Positions 35,013 to 45,170 of a DNA stretch of 64,000 bases are shown in pieces (position 1 is the stretch's first letter; every line of letters starts with the position of its first letter). This DNA is from Acidobacteriota bacterium (lineage in GTDB: Bacteria > Acidobacteriota > Terriglobia > Acidiferrales > UBA7541): NCBI GenBank assembly GCA_013289695.1, contig JABCZK010000010.1, positions 1 to 64,000 on the forward strand. Reading direction: 5' to 3'. The notes below the pieces were generated by a model that saw only the letters and a program-made list of their open reading frames with translations, was not told where the DNA came from and did not search any database. The position numbers and the translations under genes were made by a program.

Positions 35013-36890
35013 ATGAACATTATCGATCTGATTGTTGGCAAGCCGCTGAGAACCACGGATGAGCGCGCGGAGCAGATAGGGCCGGCTGCGGGCGTTTCCA
35101 TTTTCGGCCTAGACGGATTGAGTTCCGCGGCTTATGGGCCGGAAGCGGCTCTGAGCTTGCTTATTCCGCTGGGTCTTCTGGGCGTGCGCTACATCCTGCC
35201 GGTCAGCTTGGCCATTATCACGCTGCTGATCATTGTTTATGTTTCGTACCTGCAGACGATCGCTGCGTATCCATCGGGCGGCGGGTCGTACACGGTGGCG
35301 CGATTCAATCTGGGCGCGTCGGCCAGCCTGCTCGCGGCGGCAGCGCTGCTGACCGATTACATTCTTACCGCGGCCGTGGGAATCTCCGCGGGAGTGGGCG
35401 CGCTGGTTTCGGCGGTGCCGTCGTTGCAGCCGCATACGGTGCTGCTGTGCGTGGGGATTCTTGTGGTGATCATGGTATTGAATTTGCGCGGGGTGCACGA
35501 CACCGGGATCGCCTTCACGATTCCGACGTACCTTTTTGTGGGCACGCTGCTGATCTTGATTGCCGCAGGAGTGATTCGAGTGGTGTTGAGCGGCGGGCAT
35601 CCGGCGCCGGCGTCGCCATTACCTGTAGCGGGACCCGCGACTGAAATAGTGAGTTTCTGGCTGCTGCTGAAAGTGTTTGCGAGCGGTTGCACGGCGCTGA
35701 CGGGCGTCGAAGCCGTGAGCAATGGGGTAAAGGCTTTTCGCGAACCAGGCCAGAAGAACGCACAGCGCACGCTGACTATAATCATTTTTCTTCTGGCGGT
35801 CTTGCTCGCTGGAATTTCCTACCTGGTGAAGATTTACGGCATCGCCGCCAGCGATCCCGGCCAGCCGGGTTATCAGAGCGTCCTGGCCATGCTGCTGCTG
35901 GCGGTATTCGGCAAGGGCGTCTTCTACTACGTAACCATTGCCGCGATTCTGCTGGTGCTTTCGCTTTCCGCCAATACCGCGTTCGCGGATTTTCCGCGGT
36001 TGTGCCGGGCCATCGCGCAGAACAACTACCTGCCGCACGTGTTCGCATACCGCGGGCGGCGATTGGTGTACACCTACGGGATTAGCGTGCTGGCGGTGGC
36101 GACTGGTTTCCTGCTGATTGTTTTTGGAGGAGTGACGGACCGGCTGATTCCGCTCTACGCAGTGGGCGCGTTTCTGGCGTTCACGCTATCGCAAGCCGGC
36201 ATGGTGAGGCACTGGGCGAAAAAGCGAGGGGCGCATTGGCTGCGGAACGTATTTATCAACGGGCTGGGAGCGTCTGTCACCGGGATTACCGTGCTGGTGG
36301 TGTTGGTGGCGAAATTTACGAGCGGCGCTTGGATCACGGTCATTTTTATTCCCATGGTGATTTTCTTTTTTCGCGTGGTGCGGAGGCATTATCACGCCGT
36401 CACGCTTGCAACATGGACCACTTCCGCGGTCGAGCCTGCAAACCAGAAGTCGCCACCGATCACGGTGGTTCCCATCGACCGCTGGAGCAGTGTTACCAAG
36501 CAGGCGGTGGAGTTCGCCTCCAGGATCTCCTCGGAAATTATTGCAGTTCATGTCGAATCGTCTGACAGTGGCGAACTGCTCCGCGACCTGTGGCCCCGTT
36601 ACATCGAAGCGCCGTTCCGCGAAGCAGGCCAGCAGCCGCCCGCACTGACCCTGCTTCCTTCGCCGTATCGTTTTGTAATCGTTCCGGTGGTGCAGTATGT
36701 GTTGAAATTATCGAAGGAAAATCCGCAGCGGCGGATTGTGGTGGTGATTCCGCAGCTCGTCGAAAGCGAGTGGTTCGAATATTTTCTGCACAACCAGCGC
36801 GGCCGTTTGTTGGAATGGGCGTTGCTCGCGCAGGGCAATCAGCGCATCTTCACGCTGTCGTCGCCCTGCTACCTTTCGGACCAGACGTAA
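35013..36890 (+). CDS. KimA-like APC-superfamily transporter
   Basis: The start is ATG 35013 (MNIIDLIVGKPLRTTDE). The 625-residue protein has 12 membrane helices over residues 35-465, beginning with FGLDGLSSAAYGPEAALSLL, the conserved first helix of KimA/YdaO-type K+ importers and related APC permeases, and continuing with YPSGGGSYTVARFNLG. Residues ~470-625 form a cytoplasmic USP-like domain (ITVVPIDRWSSVTKQAVEFA, RIVVVIPQLVESEWFEYFLH), as in KimA where it binds c-di-AMP. Potassium uptake is the best guess; amino-acid transport is possible. Confidence 0.8.
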   Translation: MNIIDLIVGKPLRTTDERAEQIGPAAGVSIFGLDGLSSAAYGPEAALSLLIPLGLLGVRYILPVSLAIITLLIIVYVSYLQTIAAYPSGGGSYTVARFNLGASASLLAAAALLTDYILTAAVGISAGVGALVSAVPSLQPHTVLLCVGILVVIMVLNLRGVHDTGIAFTIPTYLFVGTLLILIAAGVIRVVLSGGHPAPASPLPVAGPATEIVSFWLLLKVFASGCTALTGVEAVSNGVKAFREPGQKNAQRTLTIIIFLLAVLLAGISYLVKIYGIAASDPGQPGYQSVLAMLLLAVFGKGVFYYVTIAAILLVLSLSANTAFADFPRLCRAIAQNNYLPHVFAYRGRRLVYTYGISVLAVATGFLLIVFGGVTDRLIPLYAVGAFLAFTLSQAGMVRHWAKKRGAHWLRNVFINGLGASVTGITVLVVLVAKFTSGAWITVIFIPMVIFFFRVVRRHYHAVTLATWTTSAVEPANQKSPPITVVPIDRWSSVTKQAVEFASRISSEIIAVHVESSDSGELLRDLWPRYIEAPFREAGQQPPALTLLPSPYRFVIVPVVQYVLKLSKENPQRRIVVVIPQLVESEWFEYFLHNQRGRLLEWALLAQGNQRIFTLSSPCYLSDQT

Positions 36891-36930
36891 ATGCCGGCTG
36901 CCGGTGCCGCCCTACATCCGCGCGCTGGCG

Positions 36931-36959
36931 TTGACTTGAACTGGGCGCGGCCATAATAT
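36931..36959 (+). promoter_or_regulatory. Promoter of the hybrid kinase gene
   Basis: TTGACT (36931-36936), a 17-nt spacer and TAATAT (36954-36959) form a good housekeeping-type promoter. Transcription would start near 36967, about 23 nt before the kinase start codon. Confidence 0.6.
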
Positions 36960-36989
36960 GGCGCGCAGCCGGGGCCGTGCCCGCCTGCC

Positions 36990-39900
36990 ATGAAAGCGCC
37001 GCCACCTGAGAACGAATCGGCACGACTTGAAGCACTGCAGCGTTACGCCATCCTGGATACATTTCCGGAGCAGGAATTCGACGATCTCTCGCGCCTCGCG
37101 GCGATGATCTGCGGCACGCCGATCGCGCTGGTCAGTCTGGTGGATGCCCAGCGGCAGTGGTTCAAATCAAGAATCGGAATTGAAGAAACGGAAACTTCGC
37201 GGGACGTGGCCTTCTGCGCGCACGCGATTCTGCAGCCGGACGTGATGGTGGTGCCGGACGCGCTGGCGGATGAGCGATTTCGCTCGAACCCGTTGGTTAC
37301 CGAAAATCCCAGCGTGCGTTTCTACGCCGGCGCGCCTTTGATTTCGCAGGAAGGTTATGCGCTAGGGACGCTGTGCGTGATTGACCGCGTGCCGCGAGAT
37401 TTGTCGCCGGAGCAGAAGGAGGCGCTGAAGGCGCTGAGTCGGCTGGTGGTGACGCAGATGGAGTTGCGGCGCAGCGTTGTGGACTTGTCGCGGGCCATCC
37501 GCGAGCGGCGCATGACGGAAGAAGAGCTCGACCAGCTTTTTACGGTTTCTCTGGACATGCTATGCATCGCGGGATTCGACGGATATTTCAAACGCATCAA
37601 CCCGGCGTGGGAGAAGCTGCTGGGCATCCCGATCGCGGAACTGCTCTCCAAACCGTACAACGAATTTGTCCACCCGGACGATCGTGGTCGAACGGATGCC
37701 GAGTCCGAAAAGCTGGACGAAGGCGAACAGGTAATTTCGTTCGAGAACCGTTATCGCTGCGGCGACGGCACTTACCGCTGGCTACTGTGGAATGCCACGC
37801 CCAGCGTGGACAACAAATTGATTTTTGCAGTGGCGCGCGACGTTACCCAGCGCAAGGAAGCTGAGCGCAGGCTTTCGACCGGGTACGCCGTGACGCGCGT
37901 GCTGGCGGAAGCGGAATCGTTGGATGCCGCGGCGCCGCTGATTCTGATGGCCATTTGCGAAGGGCTGAGTTGGGATTTGGGAGTTTTGTGGCGCGTGGAC
38001 GAAGCGATGGGAGTATTGCGTTGCATGAACGTGTGGCATCCGCCCAGCCTGAGTTTTCCGCAATTCGTCAAGGCCACGCGGGAATCGGCGTACCAGAGGT
38101 CCGTGGGCGTTCCCGGGCAGGTGTGGGAAACTTCGCAGCCCATGTGGCTGGCGGACCTGCCGCAGGTGGAAAATTTTCCGCGCGTGCCGTTTGCCATTGC
38201 CGAAGGGCTGCACGCGTCATTTGCATTTCCGATACGCGTGGGAGAGCACGTCGCGGGCGTGATCGAATTTTCCAGCCGGCAGATACGCAAGCTGGAGCCG
38301 GATTTGATGGAGATGTTCGATTCCATCGGCAGCCAGATCGGGCAATTCATTGAGAGGCGCCGGGCGGAGATGGAACTGAAGTTGTACGCCGATTACCTGG
38401 AAGCGGCGCGCAACGCGCAGCAAGCGGACGCGCGGCGTCTGGCGCAGCTGGTGAAAGAACTGGAAGCCGCGAAGGAGAAGGCCGAAGAAGCCACTCGCGC
38501 CAAGAGCGAGTTTCTGGCGAACATGAGCCACGAAATACGCACGCCGATGAATGCCATCATCGGCATGACCGAGCTGGCGCTGGAAACGAAAATGTCCGCC
38601 GAGCAACGGGGATTTCTGGGCACGGTGAAAAGCTCGGCGGCGTCGCTGCTGAATCTGATCAACGACATTCTGGATTTTTCGAAGGCCGAAGCGGGCAAAG
38701 AGCAATTGGACCATGTGGAGTTTCCGCTGCGCGAGACGATTGAGGAAACGCTGAAGTCGCTCGCGCCACACGCGCAGGAGAAAGAGATCGAGCTGGCTTC
38801 ACGTTTTGCACCGGATGTGCCGGACGCATTAATCGGCGATCCGGACCGGCTGCGGCGAATCGTGGTGAACCTGGTGGGAAACGCAATCAAGTTTACCGAG
38901 CATGGGGAAGTCGTGGTGCGGGTGAACCTGGAAGAACACGGGGAGCCCGATGTTTTGCTGCATTTTTCGGTGAGTGACACAGGCATCGGAATTCCGATCG
39001 AAAAGCAACAGCATATTTTCGAGGCGTTCGCGCAGGCCGATTCGTCCACCACGCGCAAGTATGGCGGTACCGGCCTGGGCCTGGCGATTTCCGCGCAACT
39101 TTGCGAATTGATGAACGGAGTGATGTGGGTGGAAAGCGAGGAGGGACGAGGAAGCATTTTTCACTTCACGGCGCATTTTGGCCGCCCGGAGACTTCCGCG
39201 AACAAATCGCCCGAATCCGAGCCGGTGAAGCTGCGCGATTTGCCGGTGCTGGTGGTGGACGATAATTCGACGAACCGGAAAATCCTGGAGGAGATGATCG
39301 CGAATTGGCGGATGAAGCCGGTGGCCGCGCCGAGCGGCCCGGCGGCAATTGAGGCGCTGCGGCGCGCGCATCAGAGCGGAACCCCGTTTCGCCTGGTACT
39401 GCTCGATGGGCACATGCCGGAGATGGATGGTTTTGAAGTGGCGGCACGGGTGAAGCAGGATCCTCAGTTGCACGGCGCGCAGGTAATCCTGCTCACGTCC
39501 GCGGGACGCAGCGAGGACGTGGCGCGCGCCAAAGCCGTGGGAGTAGCGGCGGCGCTGAGCAAGCCGGTGAAGCAATCGGAATTGTGGGACGCAATCGTCA
39601 GCGCGCTGCATGTGCCGGGGCGGCAGAAAGTTCGTCCGTCGTCGGCGCGAACCCGCACGCGTGCCGCTCGCCAGCCGTTGCGCGTGCTTTTGGCTGAGGA
39701 CAATCCCGTGAATCAGGAAGTGGCTGTGCAGATGCTCGAGCGGCGCGGGCATTCCGTGATTGTCGCGGAAAATGGGCGCCAGGCGCTGACGGCGATCGAG
39801 CGGCATAAATTCGATTTGGTGCTCATGGATGTGCAGATGCCGGAAATGGGGGGCCTCGAAGCCACGCAATTGATCCGCGAAAAGGAAAAATCCACGGGCG

Positions 39901-40508
39901 GGCATTTGCCGATCGTGGCGATGACGGCGCACGCCATGCCGGGAGACCGCGAACGGTGCATCGCGGCGGGAATGGATGGATACCTGGCAAAGCCGATTGA
40001 TCCCAAATCGTTCTTGCAGACGGCGGAAGGGATTTCGCAACACGTGGCTGAGAGCGAGGCGGGCCGCGACGGACCGAAGACGCGCGAAGCCAGCGCCGAT
40101 GGGAGCGGTGACGGCCGGCGCGCTCTGGATGCGACGGCGCTGCTGGAGTGGTTCAGCGGGAACCGCAAACTGCTGCGCACTATCGTGAAAACGTTTCACG
40201 ACGATTGCCCGCGGATGATGGCGCGCATTCGCAGCGCGCTGGCGGCGAACGATGCCAACTTGCTGGCTGACGGCGCGCACGCGCTGAAGGGCTCGGTGGG
40301 AAACTTCGGCCCCACGGCGGCGCTGGACACCATTCGAGAGATGGAAAAAATCGCGCGACAGGGTAAACTCGACGGCGCCTGGGAGCTCTACGCAACGCTG
40401 GAAGACGAGATCGCATTGCTGCTGCCGGCGCTGCACGCTATCGGCGCGCAAAAAAGACCTCTGCGGCGGACGGGCCGCTCGCATCACGCACCGGGGAGGA
40501 AACGATGA
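36990..40508 (+). CDS. Hybrid sensor histidine kinase: GAF-PAS-GAF-HisKA-HATPase-REC-REC-Hpt
   Basis: The 1172-residue cytosolic phosphorelay protein has no membrane helix. Order: GAF (about 20-165, [20 protein letters not shown]), PAS (about 180-300), GAF (about 310-465), HisKA with phospho-His514 in [19 protein letters not shown], HATPase_c with [17 protein letters not shown] and GGTGLGLAI, a first receiver ([27 protein letters not shown]), a second receiver ([27 protein letters not shown]) and an Hpt domain (His1097 in [14 protein letters not shown]). The stop overlaps the start of a receiver/ATPase gene by four bases (ATGA), so the two are translationally coupled and probably one relay. 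Confidence 0.93.
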   Translation: MKAPPPENESARLEALQRYAILDTFPEQEFDDLSRLAAMICGTPIALVSLVDAQRQWFKSRIGIEETETSRDVAFCAHAILQPDVMVVPDALADERFRSNPLVTENPSVRFYAGAPLISQEGYALGTLCVIDRVPRDLSPEQKEALKALSRLVVTQMELRRSVVDLSRAIRERRMTEEELDQLFTVSLDMLCIAGFDGYFKRINPAWEKLLGIPIAELLSKPYNEFVHPDDRGRTDAESEKLDEGEQVISFENRYRCGDGTYRWLLWNATPSVDNKLIFAVARDVTQRKEAERRLSTGYAVTRVLAEAESLDAAAPLILMAICEGLSWDLGVLWRVDEAMGVLRCMNVWHPPSLSFPQFVKATRESAYQRSVGVPGQVWETSQPMWLADLPQVENFPRVPFAIAEGLHASFAFPIRVGEHVAGVIEFSSRQIRKLEPDLMEMFDSIGSQIGQFIERRRAEMELKLYADYLEAARNAQQADARRLAQLVKELEAAKEKAEEATRAKSEFLANMSHEIRTPMNAIIGMTELALETKMSAEQRGFLGTVKSSAASLLNLINDILDFSKAEAGKEQLDHVEFPLRETIEETLKSLAPHAQEKEIELASRFAPDVPDALIGDPDRLRRIVVNLVGNAIKFTEHGEVVVRVNLEEHGEPDVLLHFSVSDTGIGIPIEKQQHIFEAFAQADSSTTRKYGGTGLGLAISAQLCELMNGVMWVESEEGRGSIFHFTAHFGRPETSANKSPESEPVKLRDLPVLVVDDNSTNRKILEEMIANWRMKPVAAPSGPAAIEALRRAHQSGTPFRLVLLDGHMPEMDGFEVAARVKQDPQLHGAQVILLTSAGRSEDVARAKAVGVAAALSKPVKQSELWDAIVSALHVPGRQKVRPSSARTRTRAARQPLRVLLAEDNPVNQEVAVQMLERRGHSVIVAENGRQALTAIERHKFDLVLMDVQMPEMGGLEATQLIREKEKSTGGHLPIVAMTAHAMPGDRERCIAAGMDGYLAKPIDPKSFLQTAEGISQHVAESEAGRDGPKTREASADGSGDGRRALDATALLEWFSGNRKLLRTIVKTFHDDCPRMMARIRSALAANDANLLADGAHALKGSVGNFGPTAALDTIREMEKIARQGKLDGAWELYATLEDEIALLLPALHAIGAQKRPLRRTGRSHHAPGRKR

Positions 40509-41341
40509 CGCGCATCCTAGTCGCTGATGATGACCGCACTACCCGCTTGCTCCTGACCGAAACGCTCCGGGCACAGAAGTTCGCGGCGGTCGCAGTCGCT
40601 GACGGCGCGGAAACTCTGAAAAAATTGAAGACAGGGAAATTCGACCTGGTGTTGCTGGACATATGGATGCCCAAAATGAACGGGCTGGAAGTGCTGGCAA
40701 AATTTCGCAAGGCGAAAAAGCGGCCGAAAATCATCGTGATGACGTCCGACGACACGCCGCAAACATTGCTCAGCGCGATCCGCGAAGAGGCGTACACGTA
40801 CGTTGCCAAGCCGATTGACCCGCACGCATTGGTGGTTTTGGTGAAGGAAACGCTTTCGAAAAAACCGGGCCAGCGGCCGATTGAAGTGATTTCCGCGAGT
40901 CCCAACTGGGTGGAACTTTCGGTTTCATGCTCGCTGGACGAAGCGGAGCGCATCGAAACGTTTATGGCGCATCTGAAGACCGGGCTTTCGGACGAAGTGC
41001 GCCGCGCGGTGGGGCAGGCGTTTCATGAGCTGCTGCTGAACGCGGTGGAATGGGGCGGCAAGCTCGATCCCGATCGCAAAGTGCGCATTTCGTATCTGCG
41101 GGCGCGGCGCATGCTGATGTACCGCATCGCGGATCCCGGGCAGGGATTCAAGTTTGCGGGACTGGATCACGCGGCGATCTCCCACACGCCGGATGAGCCC
41201 ACCGCGCACGACCAGATCCGCCAGAGCAAAGGGTTGCGGCCCGGCGGATTCGGGCTGCTGATGACGCAGGCGAACGTGGACGAGCTGGTCTACAACGAAA
41301 AACAGAACGAAGTGGTGTTCGTGAAATACCTCGCGGAATAA
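40505..41341 (+). CDS. Response regulator fused to an RsbW-like ATPase domain
   Basis: Residues 1-120 of 278 are a receiver ([20 protein letters not shown], phospho-acceptor Asp52 in [13 protein letters not shown], Lys-Pro in [10 protein letters not shown]). Residues ~135-278 are a HATPase_c_2 domain of the anti-sigma-kinase type: [20 protein letters not shown] (N box), [13 protein letters not shown] (G1) and [20 protein letters not shown] (G2). This resembles switch proteins that phosphorylate STAS antagonists or bind sigma factors. It is coupled to the preceding hybrid kinase by an ATGA overlap and is the likely output of that relay. Confidence 0.88.
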   Translation: MTRILVADDDRTTRLLLTETLRAQKFAAVAVADGAETLKKLKTGKFDLVLLDIWMPKMNGLEVLAKFRKAKKRPKIIVMTSDDTPQTLLSAIREEAYTYVAKPIDPHALVVLVKETLSKKPGQRPIEVISASPNWVELSVSCSLDEAERIETFMAHLKTGLSDEVRRAVGQAFHELLLNAVEWGGKLDPDRKVRISYLRARRMLMYRIADPGQGFKFAGLDHAAISHTPDEPTAHDQIRQSKGLRPGGFGLLMTQANVDELVYNEKQNEVVFVKYLAE

Positions 41342-41447
41342 CCTCTCGCAGCCGGCTGCGGCGTGCGATTTGCGTGCTCTGCACTTTTGACATGCTTTTG
41401 CGCTGAATCCTGCCCGATGTGGTAAATTCGAACGGAATAACAATGCG

Positions 41448-42023
41448 ATGAAAAACTTACTGATTTTCGTGATGTTCGCGGGAGTGCTGGCGATCGTGAT
41501 TCTATTCGGTGTGCCAAGAATTCCCCGGCAAGAGAACGCGGTACAGCGGCCGCAGCCGTCGCCATGGAATACCGGCGCGATTCAGAGCACGTTCGCGGGC
41601 GCGCAGGTGCAGGAAGCAGACGCCACGCATGCGACCCTGGTGTTTTTCTTCGAGCTGGACAACAACACGGACGCGGATTACCGGTTCGCCAAAGGCGCCG
41701 GCACAGTGGTGATGACGCGGCTGAAGTCCAACGGCAGCCTGAGCTCGGAAGAACCGATCGAATTGAACAACTCAGTGTTTCTGCCGGCGCGAAATCGTAC
41801 GCGCATTGCGCTGCAGGTGACGCGTCCTTTCAATTGGCCCACCGGCCTGCCCGCGGGACAGATTGGTCCGCTGAACCAGGTGAAATTCCGGCAGCTGGTG
41901 GCCGACGAAGTGGGGAACTTGAGCGGATTTGTAATGTTCGATACTGCCACGCATTTCCAGATTGAACTTCCCGGCGGGTGGCAGGAGTTGCAGCCGTCCG
42001 CAAGCGCGGCCGGGCTGAATTAG
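41448..42023 (+). CDS. Membrane-anchored hypothetical protein
   Basis: The 191-residue protein starts with an uncleaved-looking hydrophobic anchor (MKNLLIFVMFAGVLAIVILF) and has an extracytoplasmic beta-rich part: ATLVFFFELDNNTDADYRFA, GTVVMTRLKSNGSLSSEEPI, FLPARNRTRIALQVTRPFNW. The pattern resembles immunoglobulin-like or FxLYD-like domains, but no family was recognised. It sits between the kinase pair and the PilZ-TonB gene on the same strand. Confidence 0.65.
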   Translation: MKNLLIFVMFAGVLAIVILFGVPRIPRQENAVQRPQPSPWNTGAIQSTFAGAQVQEADATHATLVFFFELDNNTDADYRFAKGAGTVVMTRLKSNGSLSSEEPIELNNSVFLPARNRTRIALQVTRPFNWPTGLPAGQIGPLNQVKFRQLVADEVGNLSGFVMFDTATHFQIELPGGWQELQPSASAAGLN

Positions 42024-42075
42024 AAACGTGAACTGAGGGTTGTTGCGAGCGCCTCTGGCGCAACAAGCACGCTGC

Positions 42076-43857
42076 ATGACTGACGAACTACAACAAAATT
42101 CAGAGTCGAGACCCGTCTCGGTTCCGGCGAACGACCGGCGCGCGCATCCGCGCCAACGCATCCGTTCGCTTGCTTACGTGCACTTGGGCGAATCCAACGG
42201 CGGAATCGTTCTCAATATCAGTGAAAGCGGAATCGCGCTGCAGGCGGCCGAGGCATTGGATGCCGGCGAGAGTCCGTTGGCGATGCGCATCGAGATTCCG
42301 CGTTCGCGCAAGCGCCTAGAGGTCATTGGCGAAATCATGTGGGTCGGCGAATCGCGAAAAGAGGCAGGCTTGCGGTTCGTGGATCTGCAGGAGGACGCGC
42401 TGAAGCGGATTCGCGCGTGGATGGCGCGCGAAGAATCGCCGGGAACGGGTCACGAAGAGAACGAGGAGGAAGTCGAGCAGCCGGTTGCTGGGGACGCAGC
42501 GGTTCGCGCCGAATCCGTCGTGTCTGAAGAAGCTCTCGCGGACCGGCAACATCACGTCGCTGAAGAACTGGCAGCGCAGGACGAAGAAGAGGCCGGCGAA
42601 GTAGAAGGGCCGGTCGCAGGCGATGAAGAGCCGGTCGAGTTCGACGAGGAAGCTGCAGACGACCCTGCAGACGTGCGTGAAGCAGAGCACGTCGAGGCAG
42701 CCGAGGATGCCGCGGTTGCAATGGAACCTTCGTCCCTTGCAGCGAAAGAACCAACCGCCGCCGCGCCAGTAACTCGCAAGGAAGAAGACCGCACGCGAAT
42801 GATTGCGCCGCCGGTTCTGACGTTTGAGAAGCAACCACAAGCTCCGAATTCGCCGCACACCCCGATTAGCGGCACGCACGGTGTACCGGCTTTTGCGGTG
42901 GCTGCCGCGCCGCCCACGCCGGCGCGTTATTCCACAGGCGATGCCGCGTCGTCGCTGTTCCCGAAAGCGCGCCTCTCAGCCGACCCGGCTGCCGCGGATG
43001 ATGGCTGGAGGAGTTTTCGCGTGCAGCTGCGCAGCGGATGGTTTCTTGCCGCGCTGGTGTTGCTGCTTGCGACGATTTCGTTCGTCGCCGGCATGGCGGT
43101 TCGCCGGGGAGCATTGAGCCGCGTGATGAGTGATGTGGACGATGTGGTGCAACCCAAGAGCGCGCCTGCGCCGTTGGCGAGAAATCTGCCGGCGAATCCC
43201 GACGGCAATGGCTCCGGCGCGGCGGCTTCGCCTGCGCCCGCCCAGCCGCTGCAAATCGAGATCGTGGATTTGGAAAATCACCGCTGGACTATTCCGGCGG
43301 CAACCGGCTCGAACTATGGCGATGCGAGCACCACGCGGCAGACGCATGCGAACGAAGCTGCGTCGTCAGACGGCGGTGCTCCGGCCGCTTCTGCATCCAA
43401 ATTGCCAAGTCAAGATTCCACGCAGGGCGCACCACCCAACGGCGCGGCAGCAACCGCAAAACCCGGCGCGCCGCTGATGCTGAGTTTGCCGGAAACGCCG
43501 ATCAGCGCTTCGGGTTCCGTTGCGATTCGCGCGACGGGCATGGTCCCGCTGCCGGCGGGGGAAGCCGAGTCTGGGCAACGCGCGCGCAATCTACAGATCG
43601 GCGAGCTCATCAATTTAGTGGAGCCCGTGTATCCGCCCGATGCGCGCCAGGCGCGTCTGGAAGGGACCGTGAAATTGCATATCGTCGTTGGCACGAACGG
43701 CGAAGTTGAGAGCTTCCATCCTGTCAGCGGGCCTGATTCCTTGACGCATGCCGCGATGATTGCGGTTCGCGAATGGCGCTACAAGCCGACCTTTCTGAAC
43801 GGAAAAGCGGTCGAGACGCAGGAAGACATCACCTTCGTTTTTCGCTTGCCGAATTAA
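42076..43857 (+). CDS. PilZ domain - membrane helix - TonB C-terminal fusion protein
   Basis: The start is ATG 42076 (MTDELQQNSES; frame open to 42040), giving 593 residues. Cytoplasmic residues 20-130 form a PilZ-like domain (NDRRAHPRQRIRSLAYVHLG, VLNISESGIALQAAEAL), with the RxxxR and (D/N)xSxxG motifs of c-di-GMP receptors. A Glu/Ala-rich linker leads to one transmembrane helix (about 325-345, FLAALVLLLATISFVAGMAV). After a second Pro/Ala linker the periplasmic end is a TonB_C domain (LVEPVYPPDARQARLEGTVK, AVREWRYKPTFLNGKAV). It suggests a c-di-GMP-sensitive TonB-like or envelope-tethering protein; the role is inferred. Confidence 0.85.
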   Translation: MTDELQQNSESRPVSVPANDRRAHPRQRIRSLAYVHLGESNGGIVLNISESGIALQAAEALDAGESPLAMRIEIPRSRKRLEVIGEIMWVGESRKEAGLRFVDLQEDALKRIRAWMAREESPGTGHEENEEEVEQPVAGDAAVRAESVVSEEALADRQHHVAEELAAQDEEEAGEVEGPVAGDEEPVEFDEEAADDPADVREAEHVEAAEDAAVAMEPSSLAAKEPTAAAPVTRKEEDRTRMIAPPVLTFEKQPQAPNSPHTPISGTHGVPAFAVAAAPPTPARYSTGDAASSLFPKARLSADPAAADDGWRSFRVQLRSGWFLAALVLLLATISFVAGMAVRRGALSRVMSDVDDVVQPKSAPAPLARNLPANPDGNGSGAAASPAPAQPLQIEIVDLENHRWTIPAATGSNYGDASTTRQTHANEAASSDGGAPAASASKLPSQDSTQGAPPNGAAATAKPGAPLMLSLPETPISASGSVAIRATGMVPLPAGEAESGQRARNLQIGELINLVEPVYPPDARQARLEGTVKLHIVVGTNGEVESFHPVSGPDSLTHAAMIAVREWRYKPTFLNGKAVETQEDITFVFRLPN

Positions 43858-44028
43858 AAACACACCAGCCGCGTCGCCAGTTTCCTTTTAATTGGGTTGG
43901 ACGGAGTGCGCTGCGACGTGTGTTTCACCTGCCGCGTTGACGTTACTGATCGCATCATTGCGGTGATCCTGTATTGACGATGACAGAGGCGCCGTATACG
44001 ATTGCTGCGTTTTCATCCGGAGGAAAAG

Positions 44029-44223
44029 ATGGCCAAGAGCAGACTCACGAAAGTCGCGGAAAGCATCGGCGGCGCAATCGGCAAGGCCGATCGCACGGCG
44101 CACAAAGTTGCCAAAGCCGGGGTGCTGGCGAAGAAGGAGCTGGAGGCGCTTTCCAAGGAAGTGGACTCGCTGAAGAAGCGACTGCAGAAAACCACCAAGC
44201 GCCTGAAGAACGCGCTGTCGTAA
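44029..44223 (+). CDS. Small basic helical protein
   Basis: The start is ATG 44029 with GGAGGA 5 nt upstream. The 64-residue product is Lys/Ala-rich (AKSRLTKVAESIGGAIGKAD, RTAHKVAKAGVLAKKELEAL) and ends in a heptad-patterned helix (SKEVDSLKKRLQKTTKRLKN). It resembles small histone-like or nucleoid-associated proteins in composition, with a coiled-coil tail, but no family was recognised. The strong ribosome-binding site argues that it is real. Confidence 0.6.
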   Translation: MAKSRLTKVAESIGGAIGKADRTAHKVAKAGVLAKKELEALSKEVDSLKKRLQKTTKRLKNALS

Positions 44224-44296
44224 ATTTTTTCAAAGCTGGCTCGGATCGGCGTTACGGCCGTCCTCGTTTATCGCGCAATCACGGCGTGCGCGGCAG

Positions 44297-44950
44297 CTAC
44301 GAGCTAGACGGTGCGCTCGATTTGGCCTCTGCGGGGGTGGTTTGGAGGCGGCGGAGTGCTTCGTCGGTCGTAATTGTTGTGGCTCCCAGTGCTGCCAGGT
44401 CCGCCATGGTGCGGCGCGCTTCCTCCGGATTCAGCGTTTCGATCGCGTCGCTCACCACGGCCACGCGCCGCCCGCGTTCCAGCAATCCCTTCGCCGCGAG
44501 GCGAACGCAATATTCGGTTACCACTCCAAAGACAATAAATTCGGCGTCGCGTGGCAGTTGGTCGAGTAGCGCCTCGGCATGGCGGCTTTCAAAAATGTCC
44601 AGCGTCTGCTTTTCCAGCACGATTTGCTGGAATTGCGCGAGATCGGCGGGCAGCCTTGCCGCGGAGTCGTTTGGGACGGTGATGAATTTTTCGGCCAACG
44701 CTTCGGAGACCAGCTTCGCGCCTGGCGTTTCGCGGATGCAATGTGGCGGGAACTGCGCGAATTCCGGATCGTTGTTTGTGTGAATGCAGCCGTGCGAGAC
44801 CAGAAAGACGCGGCCCTGGCGCGCTGCGTCGGTGAGCCGCCGGATATTGGGAAGCAGCCTTTCCGCGCCGGGAACGTAGAGCTTGCCGGCCGGGCTCATG
44901 AAGTCTTCCTGCGCGTCCACTTCCCAGAAAATTATTCTATTCGAGACCAT
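44297..44950 (-). CDS. Isochorismatase-fold hydrolase, nicotinamidase-like
   Basis: About 217 residues from ATG 44950 (MVSNRIIFWEVDAQEDFMSP); the frame is open to 45004. The catalytic Asp is in FWEVDAQEDF, the metal-site/PncA-like segment is VSHGCIHTNNDPEF and PPHCIRETPGAK, and the nucleophilic Cys is in FGVVTEYCVRLAAKGLLERG. This is the set seen in nicotinamidases (nicotinamide to nicotinate, NAD salvage), although other isochorismatase-fold amidases look similar. It is divergent from eutB and no NAD-salvage partner lies nearby. Confidence 0.8.
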   Translation of the reverse strand: MVSNRIIFWEVDAQEDFMSPAGKLYVPGAERLLPNIRRLTDAARQGRVFLVSHGCIHTNNDPEFAQFPPHCIRETPGAKLVSEALAEKFITVPNDSAARLPADLAQFQQIVLEKQTLDIFESRHAEALLDQLPRDAEFIVFGVVTEYCVRLAAKGLLERGRRVAVVSDAIETLNPEEARRTMADLAALGATTITTDEALRRLQTTPAEAKSSAPSSS

Positions 44951-45170
44951 TTCGTTCCAGTAGTTGCGCGTGCGAATCGCCAGTGTGCCTCGCGGCCTTC
45001 GCAAATAATTCTCGCGCCAAATTCATTTATAGCCCCGTTCGCAATAGCGTGACAAGACCGCGATGCCGATTCATTGGCGCGCGTTGACGAAAGCGGATCG
45101 CCTTCCTTTGCCTGCGGATTGGTGTTAATTTTCAGATGAAATTCGCACGATGGTTTTCTGACGCGCCTTT

